The notes beneath the pieces were generated by a model, which saw only the letters and a list, made by a program, of their open reading frames with translations, did not search any database and was not told the DNA's origin. Positions 35,507-42,979 of a stretch of 64,000 nt of DNA are shown piece by piece. Made by a program: the position numbers and the translations under genes. Origin of the DNA: Streptomyces sp. MUM 203J. GTDB lineage: Bacteria > Actinomycetota > Actinomycetes > Streptomycetales > Streptomycetaceae. The number at the start of each line of letters is the position of its first letter. The stretch's first letter is position 1. The stretch lies in NCBI RefSeq assembly GCF_022414595.1, contig NZ_JADWYO010000025.1:1-64000 (forward strand), given 5' to 3'.

Positions 35507-36222
35507 GAGGTCTTCTCCTTGGGTGTGAGGACGCAGTCGCCGCAGGTGCCCGCTCCCGGCACGCGGTAGAAGAGGCAGCAGCTGCGGCGCCGGAAGGCGA
35601 GCGGCCCAGAACCGGCGGCGCGGTACGCGCCCGCGCCCGCCAGCGGCGGCCGGTCCAGCAGCGCGCGGACGAGGGGCACGACGGTGAACCGGGACCGCGG
35701 CTCCCGGGCGAGCAGGACGCGATGGGCTCCGATGAGCGCGGAGGCGGCGTTGCCGCGCAGAGTGTGCGGGGACACGCCGGACGCACGGCGTACGGCGGCG
35801 GCCCAGGGGACCAGGTTCCGGACGGCGACGGTGTGGTGCAGGGCAGGGCACGGCTCCCGGTCCACCTCCCGCGGGTCGGGGAGCCACAGGTCGAGGGGGC
35901 CGGAGCCGGGCAGACGCCACCACAGCCGCTCGGGCCCCAGGTCGGGCACCCGGCCCGTGAACGTGGCACAGGCCAGGGCGATCGACCAGAGCCGGGAGGC
36001 GGCGCCCAGATGCAGGGTGGAAGCGGCCACCCGGGGCTGGTCGGTGCCCAGCCGTCCGGCGACCGCCCGTACGCACTCCTCCAGCACACCCGGACCGGCG
36101 TACAGATCGGTCATCGGCCGGAAGCCGTCGGCCTCGGGGCGCGGACCGGTGGCCACCGCGAAGTAGGGGCCGATCGTGGAGATTCGCGCCAGGAGGCCGG
36201 GGGTGACGGCCGCCGTCACCAT
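35503..36222 (-). CDS. FhuF-like [2Fe-2S] protein (ferric/corrinoid reductase-type)
   Basis: The 239-residue protein ends with the FhuF cluster motif CC-x10-CxxC (RRSCCLFYRV, then GTCGDC), which holds the unusual [2Fe-2S] cluster of siderophore-iron reductases. The body (LDLWLPDPREVDR, SALIGAHRVLLAREPRSRF) fits the family, at the usual ~240-260 residues. ATG 36222 or GTG 36219; both overlap the ATPase stop. In this operon, behind a cobalamin riboswitch, the likely substrate is a Co(III)-corrinoid or an iron chelate taken up by the adjacent ABC importer (inference). Confidence 0.88.
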   Translation of the reverse strand: MVTAAVTPGLLARISTIGPYFAVATGPRPEADGFRPMTDLYAGPGVLEECVRAVAGRLGTDQPRVAASTLHLGAASRLWSIALACATFTGRVPDLGPERLWWRLPGSGPLDLWLPDPREVDREPCPALHHTVAVRNLVPWAAAVRRASGVSPHTLRGNAASALIGAHRVLLAREPRSRFTVVPLVRALLDRPPLAGAGAYRAAGSGPLAFRRRSCCLFYRVPGAGTCGDCVLTPKEKTS

Positions 36223-37286
36223 GCCCGCACCGTTCGTGTCAGCTCGTGGAAGCCCCGGACATGGACGGCCCGACCGTCCGGTCCGGTGAGACTGAGCCGG
36301 CCCGCGCTGTCCCAGCTCACGCTCATGCCGGCAGCCGGACGGCTCGCGTCCGCGACGGCCAGCCCTTCCCGCGCGAGGGCGCGTTCGAGGAGCGGGAGCA
36401 CATCGGCCGGCGCGTCCACCGCCACGTCGGCCCGTGCGGTGCGGCGCAGCCCGAACGTGCCGGAGGCCGGGTCGAAGGCCAGGTGGTCGGCGTCGAAGGC
36501 AGCGCCGACGGCTCCTGCGCGGATCAGGTCCTCGGGTGCCCCGGTGTGGACGTGGCGGTCGCGGTCGACGAGCCAGACCGCGTCGGCCACCCGCAGGGCC
36601 AGCTCCAGGTCGTGGGTGCTGACCACGACGGTCAGCCCCTTGTCCCGGGCGAGGTCGCGCAGCAGTACGGTGAGCGCCACCCGTGAGGGCACGTCGAGGA
36701 AGGCGGTCGGCTCGTCGAGGAGGACGACCTCGGGCTCCTGGGCGAGGGCGCGGGCGGTCAGGACCCGCTGGCGTTCGCCGTCGGAGAGTTCGGCGGCCGG
36801 CCGGTCCGCCAGGTGATGCGCGCCCACCGCCTTCAGCGACCACTCGACGGCTGCGTGGTCGGCGGCCGTGAGGCGGCCGGTGAATCCGGTGTGCGGGTGG
36901 CGGCCGAGCCCGGTCAGCTCCCGTACGGAGAGCAGTCCGGCGTCCACCCGGTCGGTCAGGACCACCGCCAGCCGTCGGGCGAGCGTCGTCGGCGGCGTCC
37001 GCGCCAGGTCGTCGCCGCCGATGCGGATGCTGCCGCCGAGCGGCGGGAGGAGCCCGCACAGGGTCCGCAGCAGCGTGGACTTGCCCGCGCCGTTGGGCCC
37101 GAGGAGCACGGTCAGCTCGCCCGCACGCGCCCGAAGGCCGAGCCCCGACAGCACGGCCTGCCCCGCCCGGCGCCCGCTCCCCGACCGGGTGCGGTAGCCG
37201 ACGGCGAGACCCTGGGTGGAGAGGCCCCCGGCGCGGTCGGCTCCGCCGATGGCATCCGTGACGGCTTCGTTCATCGTGTCGGTCAC
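36216..37286 (-). CDS. ABC importer ATPase (FecE/BtuD type)
   Basis: The 356-residue ATPase has Walker A LLGPNGAGKSTLLRTLCG near residue 60, signature LSDGERQRVLTARAL, Walker B EVVLLDEPTAFLDVPSR and a switch His in VVSTHDLEL, typical of siderophore and B12 importers. An extra ~95-residue C-terminal domain (from FDADHLAFDPASGTFGLRR) is unusual for BtuD and could sense the cargo or state. GTG 37286 overlaps the permease stop (GTGA); an ATG 12 bases downstream is the alternative. Confidence 0.93.
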   Translation of the reverse strand: MTDTMNEAVTDAIGGADRAGGLSTQGLAVGYRTRSGSGRRAGQAVLSGLGLRARAGELTVLLGPNGAGKSTLLRTLCGLLPPLGGSIRIGGDDLARTPPTTLARRLAVVLTDRVDAGLLSVRELTGLGRHPHTGFTGRLTAADHAAVEWSLKAVGAHHLADRPAAELSDGERQRVLTARALAQEPEVVLLDEPTAFLDVPSRVALTVLLRDLARDKGLTVVVSTHDLELALRVADAVWLVDRDRHVHTGAPEDLIRAGAVGAAFDADHLAFDPASGTFGLRRTARADVAVDAPADVLPLLERALAREGLAVADASRPAAGMSVSWDSAGRLSLTGPDGRAVHVRGFHELTRTVRAW

Positions 37287-38386
37287 GAGGCCACTCCTTG
37301 TACGCCGCGACGGCTGCGGATCAGGAACGTGATGACGACGGGGGCGCCGAACAGCGAGGTGACGGCGTTGAGCGGCAGCACGGCATCCGTCCCGGGCGGC
37401 TGGCTCAGCAGTGCGCACACCAGCGCCAGGAACGCCCCGGCGAGCATGGACGCGGGGATCAGCGCCCGGTGGTCGGAGGTCCCCAGCGCCACCCGCGTCA
37501 GGTGCGGCACCGCCAGGCCGAGAAAGGCGACCGGGCCGCAGAACGCGGTGGCGGCACCCGCCAGCAACGCCGTGCCGAACAGGGCCAGATCGCGGCTGCG
37601 CCGCACGTTCAGGCCCATGGTGCGGGCGTAGTCCTCGCCGAGCAGCAGGGCGTTGAGGCGTTTGGCGGTCAGCAGCGCGGCCAGCAGGCCGACGCCGACG
37701 ACGGGCAGCATGACCTGGAGGTCGGGCCAGGTCGTGGCGCTGAAGCTGCCCAGGCCCCACATGACGAACTGCTGGGCGCGCTCGGGCCGGGCGTAGACGA
37801 GCATCACGCCGACCATCGCGGTGGCAGCCGAGCCGATCATGACGCCGATGACGAGCAGGGTGACGGCCGACCGGACCCATCGCGAGAGGAACAGCACCAG
37901 GGCCAGCACGGCGGCGGCACCGAGCGCGGCCGCGATGATGACGCCCACCCGCCCCAGCCCGGCCAGGTCTCCGGTGAAGCTTCCGGCGACCCCGCCCGTC
38001 CCGACGACCACGGCGGCGACGCCCAGGCCGGCGCCCGAACTCACCCCGAGGGAGAAGGGATCGGCCAGCGCGTTGCGGAACAGGGTCTGCATCTGCACGC
38101 CGGCCACCGCGAGGGCGGCTCCGACGGCGGTCGCGGTCAGCGCACGCGGCAGCCTGACCTGCTCGACGATCACCGTCCAGCGCGGGTCGTCGGCGGTGCC
38201 GCCGAACAGGATCCGCACCACCTCCGCGGTCGGTACCGGATGGGAGCCGGTCGCGAGGGCGACGACGAACAGCGCGGCGGTGCCCATCCCTAGGGCGAGG
38301 ACGACGGCGAGGCGCCGCCGTCCCGGCCGTACCGCCCGCGGGGTGTCCGGGGCGGTGGCCGGAGCGCTTGCCAGGTGCGTCGTCAC
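37283..38386 (-). CDS. ABC importer permease (FecCD/BtuC family)
   Basis: The 367-residue permease has about ten transmembrane helices and FecCD signatures: QVRLPRALTATAVGAALAVA with GVQMQTLFRNALADPFSLGV, then GVSSGAGLGVAAVV and the second-half GPVAFLGLAVPHLTRVALG. The family carries ferric siderophores, haem and cobalamin. GTG 38386 overlaps the stop of the receptor gene (GTGA). It sits second in a five-gene operon under a cobalamin riboswitch. Confidence 0.94.
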   Translation of the reverse strand: MTTHLASAPATAPDTPRAVRPGRRRLAVVLALGMGTAALFVVALATGSHPVPTAEVVRILFGGTADDPRWTVIVEQVRLPRALTATAVGAALAVAGVQMQTLFRNALADPFSLGVSSGAGLGVAAVVVGTGGVAGSFTGDLAGLGRVGVIIAAALGAAAVLALVLFLSRWVRSAVTLLVIGVMIGSAATAMVGVMLVYARPERAQQFVMWGLGSFSATTWPDLQVMLPVVGVGLLAALLTAKRLNALLLGEDYARTMGLNVRRSRDLALFGTALLAGAATAFCGPVAFLGLAVPHLTRVALGTSDHRALIPASMLAGAFLALVCALLSQPPGTDAVLPLNAVTSLFGAPVVITFLIRSRRGVQGVAS

Positions 38387-39615
38387 GCCTTGGGCACCGG
38401 CTGGTAGAAGGTGAAGGTGTGGTCCTTCGCCTGCTCGGGGTGCATCAGCGCGAAGAGGTCCGCGAGGACCAGGTCGGGGCGCAGCACACCGCGCTCGAAG
38501 TAGTCGTTGCCGCCGCCGGGGCCGAGCGCCTTGGTGTTCGTCCAGACCGCGCCGCCGGTCGCGGCCTTCAACTGCCCGTACCGGCTGTCGGCCTTCACCG
38601 CGTCGGCCGTGGACTTCCACTGCTGGTCGGCGATCCAGACCGGGGCCTCGCCGCCCTTGGCGTACACGGCCTCGAAGTTGAGCTGGAGGTTGCCGGTGCC
38701 CGACTCGGCGGCCCAGGGGTAGGTGCCGCCCGCGTCCTTGATCAGCCGGGCGGCGTAGCTGCCGCCGGCGGGCATGTACCAGGTGCCCTGGTACATCGTG
38801 CCGGGCAGCACCTCGACGGGCTTGCCCTGCTCGGCGGCCTGTGCGCCCTTCTCGGCGACCTTCCGGTAGTCGGTCTCGATGGTGTCGAACACCTCGCCGG
38901 CGCGCTGTTCGGCCCCGGTGAGCGCGGCCATCGCCTTGACCCACTCGGCGCGGCCGAGCGGACTCGGCTCCAGCCACTCGGCGTTGGCGACGACGGCGAT
39001 GCCGGCCTGGCGCAGCTTGGGGTACTGCGGGTCGTCCGTGCCCTGGGTCATCAGCACGTCCGGCTTGGCGCCGATGACCGCCTCGGCGTCGAGGGTGCGG
39101 TCCTTGGCGTACTCGGTGACCTTGCCCGCCTTCACCCGCTCGATCACCTCGGCGGAGGAGACGGCCGTGACGCTCGCGACACCGGTCAGCACGTCCAGGG
39201 TGCCGGTCTCGGTCAGCAGCGGCAGGTGGGTCGTCGAGGCGGAGTACAGGCTCTTGACGGGTACGGTGACCTGCTGCGCGGATGCCAGTTCACCGGTCAG
39301 TTCGGGCTTCGGCGCACCGCACTTGACCAGCACGTACGACTCGGGCTTCCCCTTGGGGAAGGGCTCGTTGACGGTGAGGACCTGGTAGCTCTTCTCGTAC
39401 CGGAGCGTGAAGTTCTCGGCGTGCTTCACCGCCGACTTGACCGGGAAGTAGTCCTTGGCCGGGTCGAAGTCCTCGATGCAGCCGTCCCCGGCGGCCCGGG
39501 ACTCGGCACCGGCGGGCGGGTCGGCGGCGCCGCCGCACGCGGTGAGCGTGAGGGCGGCGAGGAAGGCCACCGCGGCGGCCCGACGGCGGCCGGGCATGAC
39601 GGATCGTGCGGGCAT
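38383..39615 (-). CDS. ABC importer substrate-binding lipoprotein (corrinoid/iron class)
   Basis: The 410-residue protein has a lipoprotein signal (AAVAFLAALTLTACGG, Cys ~27) and a TroA/BtuF-like two-lobe body: DVLTGVASVTAVSSAEVIER, KPDVLMTQGTDDPQY, WLEPSPLGRAEWVKAMAALT and GAVWTNTKALGPGGG near the C-terminus. ATG 39615 follows an AGGAG SD. It is the first gene of the operon and sits 235 bp after a cobalamin riboswitch on the same strand, which argues for B12, cobinamide or another corrinoid as cargo. Confidence 0.92.
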   Translation of the reverse strand: MPARSVMPGRRRAAAVAFLAALTLTACGGAADPPAGAESRAAGDGCIEDFDPAKDYFPVKSAVKHAENFTLRYEKSYQVLTVNEPFPKGKPESYVLVKCGAPKPELTGELASAQQVTVPVKSLYSASTTHLPLLTETGTLDVLTGVASVTAVSSAEVIERVKAGKVTEYAKDRTLDAEAVIGAKPDVLMTQGTDDPQYPKLRQAGIAVVANAEWLEPSPLGRAEWVKAMAALTGAEQRAGEVFDTIETDYRKVAEKGAQAAEQGKPVEVLPGTMYQGTWYMPAGGSYAARLIKDAGGTYPWAAESGTGNLQLNFEAVYAKGGEAPVWIADQQWKSTADAVKADSRYGQLKAATGGAVWTNTKALGPGGGNDYFERGVLRPDLVLADLFALMHPEQAKDHTFTFYQPVPKA

Positions 39616-39849
39616 GGTGACTCCTGGTGGTGTGCGTGGGCAGCGCGCACCGCATGGCGGTGCGCGTGATGCGGCGTACGGGAAGAACCCGCCGGGGGAG
39701 GGAGCCGTCAGAACCTGAGGGAACGGGCCCGGGCGTCAGACCGGGCGGGCCGGCTCCGAAGGACCACGGGCGGCGCGAAATCGCCGCCACATCTGTACAG
39801 GCACACGCGTGCCACCGCCTCTCCTGGGGAAATCCGCCCCGTACTTCGA

Positions 39850-40010
39850 GGTGCGACGGCGTGAGTCTCCTGACTCGGGATCAGTGCTTCTCCGGCCTTC
39901 CCGTCCCGGGTGGGGCGGTGGCCATGGGTGGAGTCGCTCCCCCTACACAGTGGCGGTACCGTGCCGGAATCTCACCGGCTTCCTCGTTCCGCCGTCGCTT
40001 GTCGGACGGA
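39850..40010 (-). ncRNA. Cobalamin (B12) riboswitch
   Basis: Read on the minus strand, the aptamer has GGAAGCCGGTGAGATTCCGG (39982-39963), the B12 box GCCACTG (39954-39948) and, after a variable arm, the conserved AGTCAGGAGACTCACGC (39877-39861). These are the signature elements of the cobalamin class. It lies in the leader of the receptor gene at 39615; downstream sequence down to 39616 should hold the expression platform. Expected action: B12 binding lowers expression of the operon. Ends are approximate. Confidence 0.92.
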
Positions 40011-40390
40011 AGCATCGCAGAACCGGCCACGGCCGCGCCAGACCTACATCTGTGCGACCAGCCACAGCCCCGCTCGTCATCTCCACGCCTCCGGTGCCTC
40101 GTCGCCGTCCGGCCTCCGGCACACTCATCCGTGCCCGCCCGCGAAGACCGGCCGCCACCGGCAGTGCCCGGACGGTGCGTCAGGGCACTGCCCGGCTCCC
40201 GCGCAAGGCGTCGTGGATCGCCCCTTCGCGGACACCCGGGGCCGCGTCACCGCCGAACGGTCATCCGTCCTTCAGTGCCCCGGCCGGCACGTGGTGGTGC
40301 GCCTTTTCCATGAGGCGTCACGGCGGTCCCGGGCCCTCCGGACGTCTGCGCGGGGCGCGCGGCCAGGGCCCGGGTGGGCCGAATAATGCG
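40011..40390. other. Intergenic stretch between riboswitch operon and RNHCP genes
   Basis: No convincing gene on either strand in these 380 bases. The right part is likely the promoter region of the RNHCP operon and the left part the promoter of the riboswitch operon, so this is a divergent control region. A CTGTGCGAC-type element near 40050 recalls the dyad at 34888 but is incomplete. Confidence 0.5.
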
Positions 40391-40421
40391 TTGACGCCCC
40401 TGGAAGGCGTCTTGTTAGCCT
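40391..40421 (+). promoter_or_regulatory. Sigma-70-type promoter of the RNHCP operon
   Basis: TTGACG at 40391-40396 and TAGCCT at 40416-40421, 19-base spacer, followed by GC-rich sequence with a likely start around 40428. It lies ~50 bases before the leader ORF and 260 bases before the first RNHCP gene. Confidence 0.6.
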
Positions 40422-40475
40422 GCGGGGGACGTTCTGTTTGGTTCTGGGCATGTGTGCCCTGGAAAGGTGTGTTTG

Positions 40476-40517
40476 ATGACCCGGCCCGCGCCGAGTGCGC
40501 CTCGCCGTACCGCGTAA
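40476..40517 (+). CDS. Putative 13-residue leader peptide
   Basis: ATG 40476 opens a 14-codon frame (MTRPAPSAPRRTA, TAA stop) with a GGAAAGG SD at 40461-40467. It sits in the long leader of the RNHCP genes. Five of its 13 residues are Arg or Pro-neighbouring Arg/Pro, as in attenuation leaders for ribosome stalling. TAA stops are rare in this genome. Function inferred only from position and form. Confidence 0.45.
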   Translation: MTRPAPSAPRRTA

Positions 40518-40683
40518 CCGTCCGCAGCCTTGCGCTGCCCGTTTCTCCTGGCCGCTGCCGGACGTGTCCACCGGTGCCCCGACCTGCCTGTCCGCCGTTC
40601 CGCGGCGATGTCGGGCTGCCCTCCGACGAGGCCACTCGGCCTGCTCTTGCTGTCATGACCGACTTCCAGCAAGGAGCACCCGG

Positions 40684-41055
40684 GTGTCCAGCCACACCAC
40701 CAACACCACCAACACCCTCAGCCTCGGCACCTTCGCCTGTGCCTGGTGCGGGCTGACCGTGTCCGCGTACGCCGCCGACGGCGCGCCGCGCAACCACTGC
40801 CCGTCCTGCCTGCACTCCCGGCACGTCCTCGACCACGTCGGGGGCGGTCCCGGCGACTGCGAGGGCCGGATGTCCCCCATCGCCATCGCCGTGCTCCGCA
40901 CCGGTGACTGGATGGTGATCCACCGCTGTGTGCGCTGCGACGAGCTCACCTCGAACCCGGTCCACGCCGACGACAACCAGCTCATCCTGATGCGCATGGC
41001 GGTCCGCCCGCTGGCGCAACCGCCCTTCCCGCTCGAAGCGTTCGGAACCCTCTGA
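40684..41055 (+). CDS. RNHCP domain zinc-ribbon protein (first of tandem pair)
   Basis: The 123-residue protein from GTG 40684 (AAGGAG SD 7 bases before) has two zinc-ribbon knuckles: FACAWCGL, then PRNHCPSCLHS carrying the name-giving RNHCP motif, then CEGRMSPIAIAV and IHRCVRCDELTSNPV before DDNQLILMRMAVRPLAQ. RNHCP proteins are small, single-domain and of unknown function, often with translation- or stress-related genes. An N-terminal Thr/Asn-rich tag (TTNTTNT) is odd. A paralogue follows 26 bp downstream. Confidence 0.93.
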   Translation: MSSHTTNTTNTLSLGTFACAWCGLTVSAYAADGAPRNHCPSCLHSRHVLDHVGGGPGDCEGRMSPIAIAVLRTGDWMVIHRCVRCDELTSNPVHADDNQLILMRMAVRPLAQPPFPLEAFGTL

Positions 41056-41081
41056 CCGCCCGGCAGGGAAGGAGCACCGTC

Positions 41082-41501
41082 ATGTCGCGCAACAACCACA
41101 GCAGTCGCGGGCGGCGTCGTCCGCAGCGGCACAAGGACGTCCTGCACCACCGGGGCGGGCACCGGACCGACGACTTCCGGTGCGTGTCCTGCCGGCTCGA
41201 CGTGTCCCTGGACGCACCCGGCACCGCCCATCGCAACCACTGCCCCAACTGCCTGGCCAGCCTGCACGTCGACCGGAGGATCCCCGGCGACCGCGACGCG
41301 GACTGCCGCGGCCGGATGGAGGCGCTGGGCATGTCCGTCCGTACCGACGGCGAGTGGATGATCATCCACCAGTGCGCCTCCTGCGGTGAGCTCAGCGCCA
41401 ACCGCATCGCCGGTGACGACAACCCGCTCGCCCTGGTCCGCCTCGCCCTGAGGCCGCTCGCCGACCCCAGGGCGGCGGGCCGCGTCATGCTCACTCTCTG
41501 A
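41082..41501 (+). CDS. RNHCP domain zinc-ribbon protein (second of tandem pair)
   Basis: The 139-residue protein from ATG 41082 has a basic, His/Arg-rich N-terminus (SRGRRRPQRHKDVLHHRGGH) that may bind nucleic acid, and the RNHCP domain: FRCVSCRLDV, HRNHCPNCLASLHVD, DCRGRMEALGMSV, IIHQCASCGELSANRIAGDD. It is closer to the family consensus than its neighbour (intact NRIAGDDNPLAL). The pair arose by tandem duplication. An AGGAG SD precedes the ATG. Confidence 0.95.
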   Translation: MSRNNHSSRGRRRPQRHKDVLHHRGGHRTDDFRCVSCRLDVSLDAPGTAHRNHCPNCLASLHVDRRIPGDRDADCRGRMEALGMSVRTDGEWMIIHQCASCGELSANRIAGDDNPLALVRLALRPLADPRAAGRVMLTL

Positions 41502-41742
41502 CCCGGGTGCGGCGGCCGCGGGCGGGCGACCCCCGCCCGCGGCCGCCGCCCCACCCGTTTCACCGCCCGCTCACAGTAGGGAACACCCCACGAGGAAGAT
41601 CAGGACCGCGGTGCCGCACGGCACCGACCGCGTGGGGGAGGTATTCTGCGGCGCCTCCGGGGCCCACCCCGGGGCCGGCGTCGACAGCGCCCCGGCGCTG
41701 CCCGCACCGCCCGGCGTGCGGCGGACGGCGGCTCCGCCGGTA

Positions 41743-41830
41743 CGAGATCCCCCTGGCGCCCCTCGTCCTCGGCGCGGGCACTCGTCTCTTAGACGGCGTC
41801 CCGCCGACTCCGGCGTCGGAACTGCCCTGC
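41743..41830 (+). pseudogene. Fragment of a dihydrofolate-reductase-family gene
   Basis: About 30 codons (EIPLAPLVLGAGTRLLDGVP and on) match the C-terminal part of the intact gene at 55050-55667 (LQIHLAPLVLGAGIRLFDGVS), with ~80% DNA identity by eye over ~70 bases. Nothing N-terminal is present and the frame soon loses similarity. It contains a TTA codon, rare in this genome. The rest of 41502-41928 shows no gene. Confidence 0.75.
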
Positions 41831-41928
41831 GGCAGGTCCGTCATGATGTGGCGTCACTGCTTCATCGCGGACGCGTGGGCCCGGGTGCGTGTCATGGCGT
41901 TCGCGGTACTGCGTCGTCTTCCCGCCTG

Positions 41929-42588
41929 TCAGGCATCGAGCTGCTGCTCGGTGCGCTTGAGCCAGCTTCGGTACCAGTGCGCGAAGTCGTGCCCGGTCGG
42001 CTCGATCCCTCGGTCCATCGGTCTCAGATCCTCCCAGACGGCTCCTCGGTGCGGGCCCGTCATCACCAGCAGCGACGTATAGCCGCATCCCTGCTCGCTG
42101 AGGAACACCGCGCCCGCTTCCTGCGCGTCGTACAGCTCCTCGTAGCGCGCGTCCCAGGCCGCGTGAGCGTGACGGAACTCCTCGTCGGTCGCGAAGGCCT
42201 CCTTCTCGGGCTCCCGTGCGTCGAGTGCGTCGATCTCACTCTGCAGCACCTCGGCCACGAAGGGCCGCCCGGCGAACTCGGCAGTGGTCGACTGGGCGGA
42301 GAAGGCGAGCCCGACGCCGCGCCACTGCCACCCGCGGTCGCCCAAGGACGGTGTCATCAGGCCGTAGTGGGGGCCCGCTCCCCCCGCTCCGACATGGAGG
42401 AGGAAACTCCGGTACTGCGCGGGCAGACCGACGCCGAGGTCCGCCTCCAGGGACCGGAGCTGCTCCTCGCTCATGACCGGACCGAGGCGGAAGCCGTGCC
42501 CCCGCGCGCCGAAGACCTTGTCCGATTCGGGGCGTTCGGCGAGCCGGAGCACCCGCTCCCGCACTCCCGCCCACATGTCCTCAACCAT
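41929..42588 (-). CDS. SMI1/KNR4 family protein
   Basis: The 219-residue product has the SMI1/KNR4 pattern: LRLAERPESDKVFGARGHGF, LEADLGVGLPAQYRSFLLHV, GAGPHYGLMTP near residue 77, then a middle region with FLSEQGCGYTSLLVMTGPHRG and a C-terminal FAHWYRSWLKRT. SMI1/KNR4 proteins often act as immunity proteins against toxins, but single copies without a toxin neighbour occur widely in Streptomyces. ATG 42588 was chosen; a GTG (42597) and a downstream ATG with a better SD (42576) are alternatives. No toxin gene is adjacent. Confidence 0.9.
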   Translation of the reverse strand: MVEDMWAGVRERVLRLAERPESDKVFGARGHGFRLGPVMSEEQLRSLEADLGVGLPAQYRSFLLHVGAGGAGPHYGLMTPSLGDRGWQWRGVGLAFSAQSTTAEFAGRPFVAEVLQSEIDALDAREPEKEAFATDEEFRHAHAAWDARYEELYDAQEAGAVFLSEQGCGYTSLLVMTGPHRGAVWEDLRPMDRGIEPTGHDFAHWYRSWLKRTEQQLDA

Positions 42589-42753
42589 GACGTACACGCT
42601 AGTCAGACGCGCGCCGCGACGACACGGGGTTTGCCGCCGCGGCGCGAGTGCCCAGCGTGCCGTCCTCTGCCGTGTCCGGTGCGGTCGCTCGCGACGGCAG
42701 GAACCAGGCGGCCGACACGCCGCCCACAGAGACGCTGATCGACCTGGATGACG

Positions 42754-42786
42754 ACGAAGGCCCAGGTCGCTGACCCGGGCCTTCGT
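42754..42786. terminator. Hairpin terminator beside a tRNA-Gly remnant
   Basis: A 15-base arm (42754-42768) and its partner (42772-42786) form a stem with one mismatch and a GCT loop, with core AAGGCCCAGGTC. The same core forms the terminator at 55696-55724 beside the intact tRNA-Gly. Confidence 0.75.
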
Positions 42787-42792
42787 TCACGG

Positions 42793-42850
42793 GCGGAGGA
42801 CGGGAATCGAACCCGCTCCGAGCCTGGGGGCACCCGGTACTTGAGTCCGC
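42793..42850 (-). pseudogene. Truncated tRNA-Gly-like sequence
   Basis: On the minus strand the last ~40 bases align with the 3' half of the intact tRNA-Gly at 55732-55802, including an identical T-arm region (GCGGGTTCGATTCCCGTC) and an acceptor CCTCCGC, with a 2-base deletion near the variable loop. The 5' half lacks a recognisable D arm and only GCGGA of the acceptor pairs. At 58 bases it cannot fold as a tRNA. The rest of 42589-42979 holds no gene. Confidence 0.75.
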
Positions 42851-42979
42851 GTATGCACACCGAACAGCGAAGACGTCGGTTTCCGGCGTCACCGGCCCGT
42901 GCGCGGTGTCCTCCTCGCGCACCGCTGTCGACCGCCCCTGCCGGCGCCCTGCGGCACCGGAAGGCCGCCGCCGGTCCCG

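Noticed and set aside
39943..40158. Minus-strand 71-codon ORF overlapping the riboswitch
   Set aside because: It runs through the aptamer core, whose conservation is explained by RNA structure; no SD or family similarity.
42603..42860. Minus-strand ORF of 85 codons at the decayed tRNA locus
   Set aside because: Its sequence (GSERVRFPSSARERRPGSATW) is what translation of a tRNA T-arm and the adjoining terminator gives; the intact tRNA-Gly at 55.7 kb yields the same kind of peptide.
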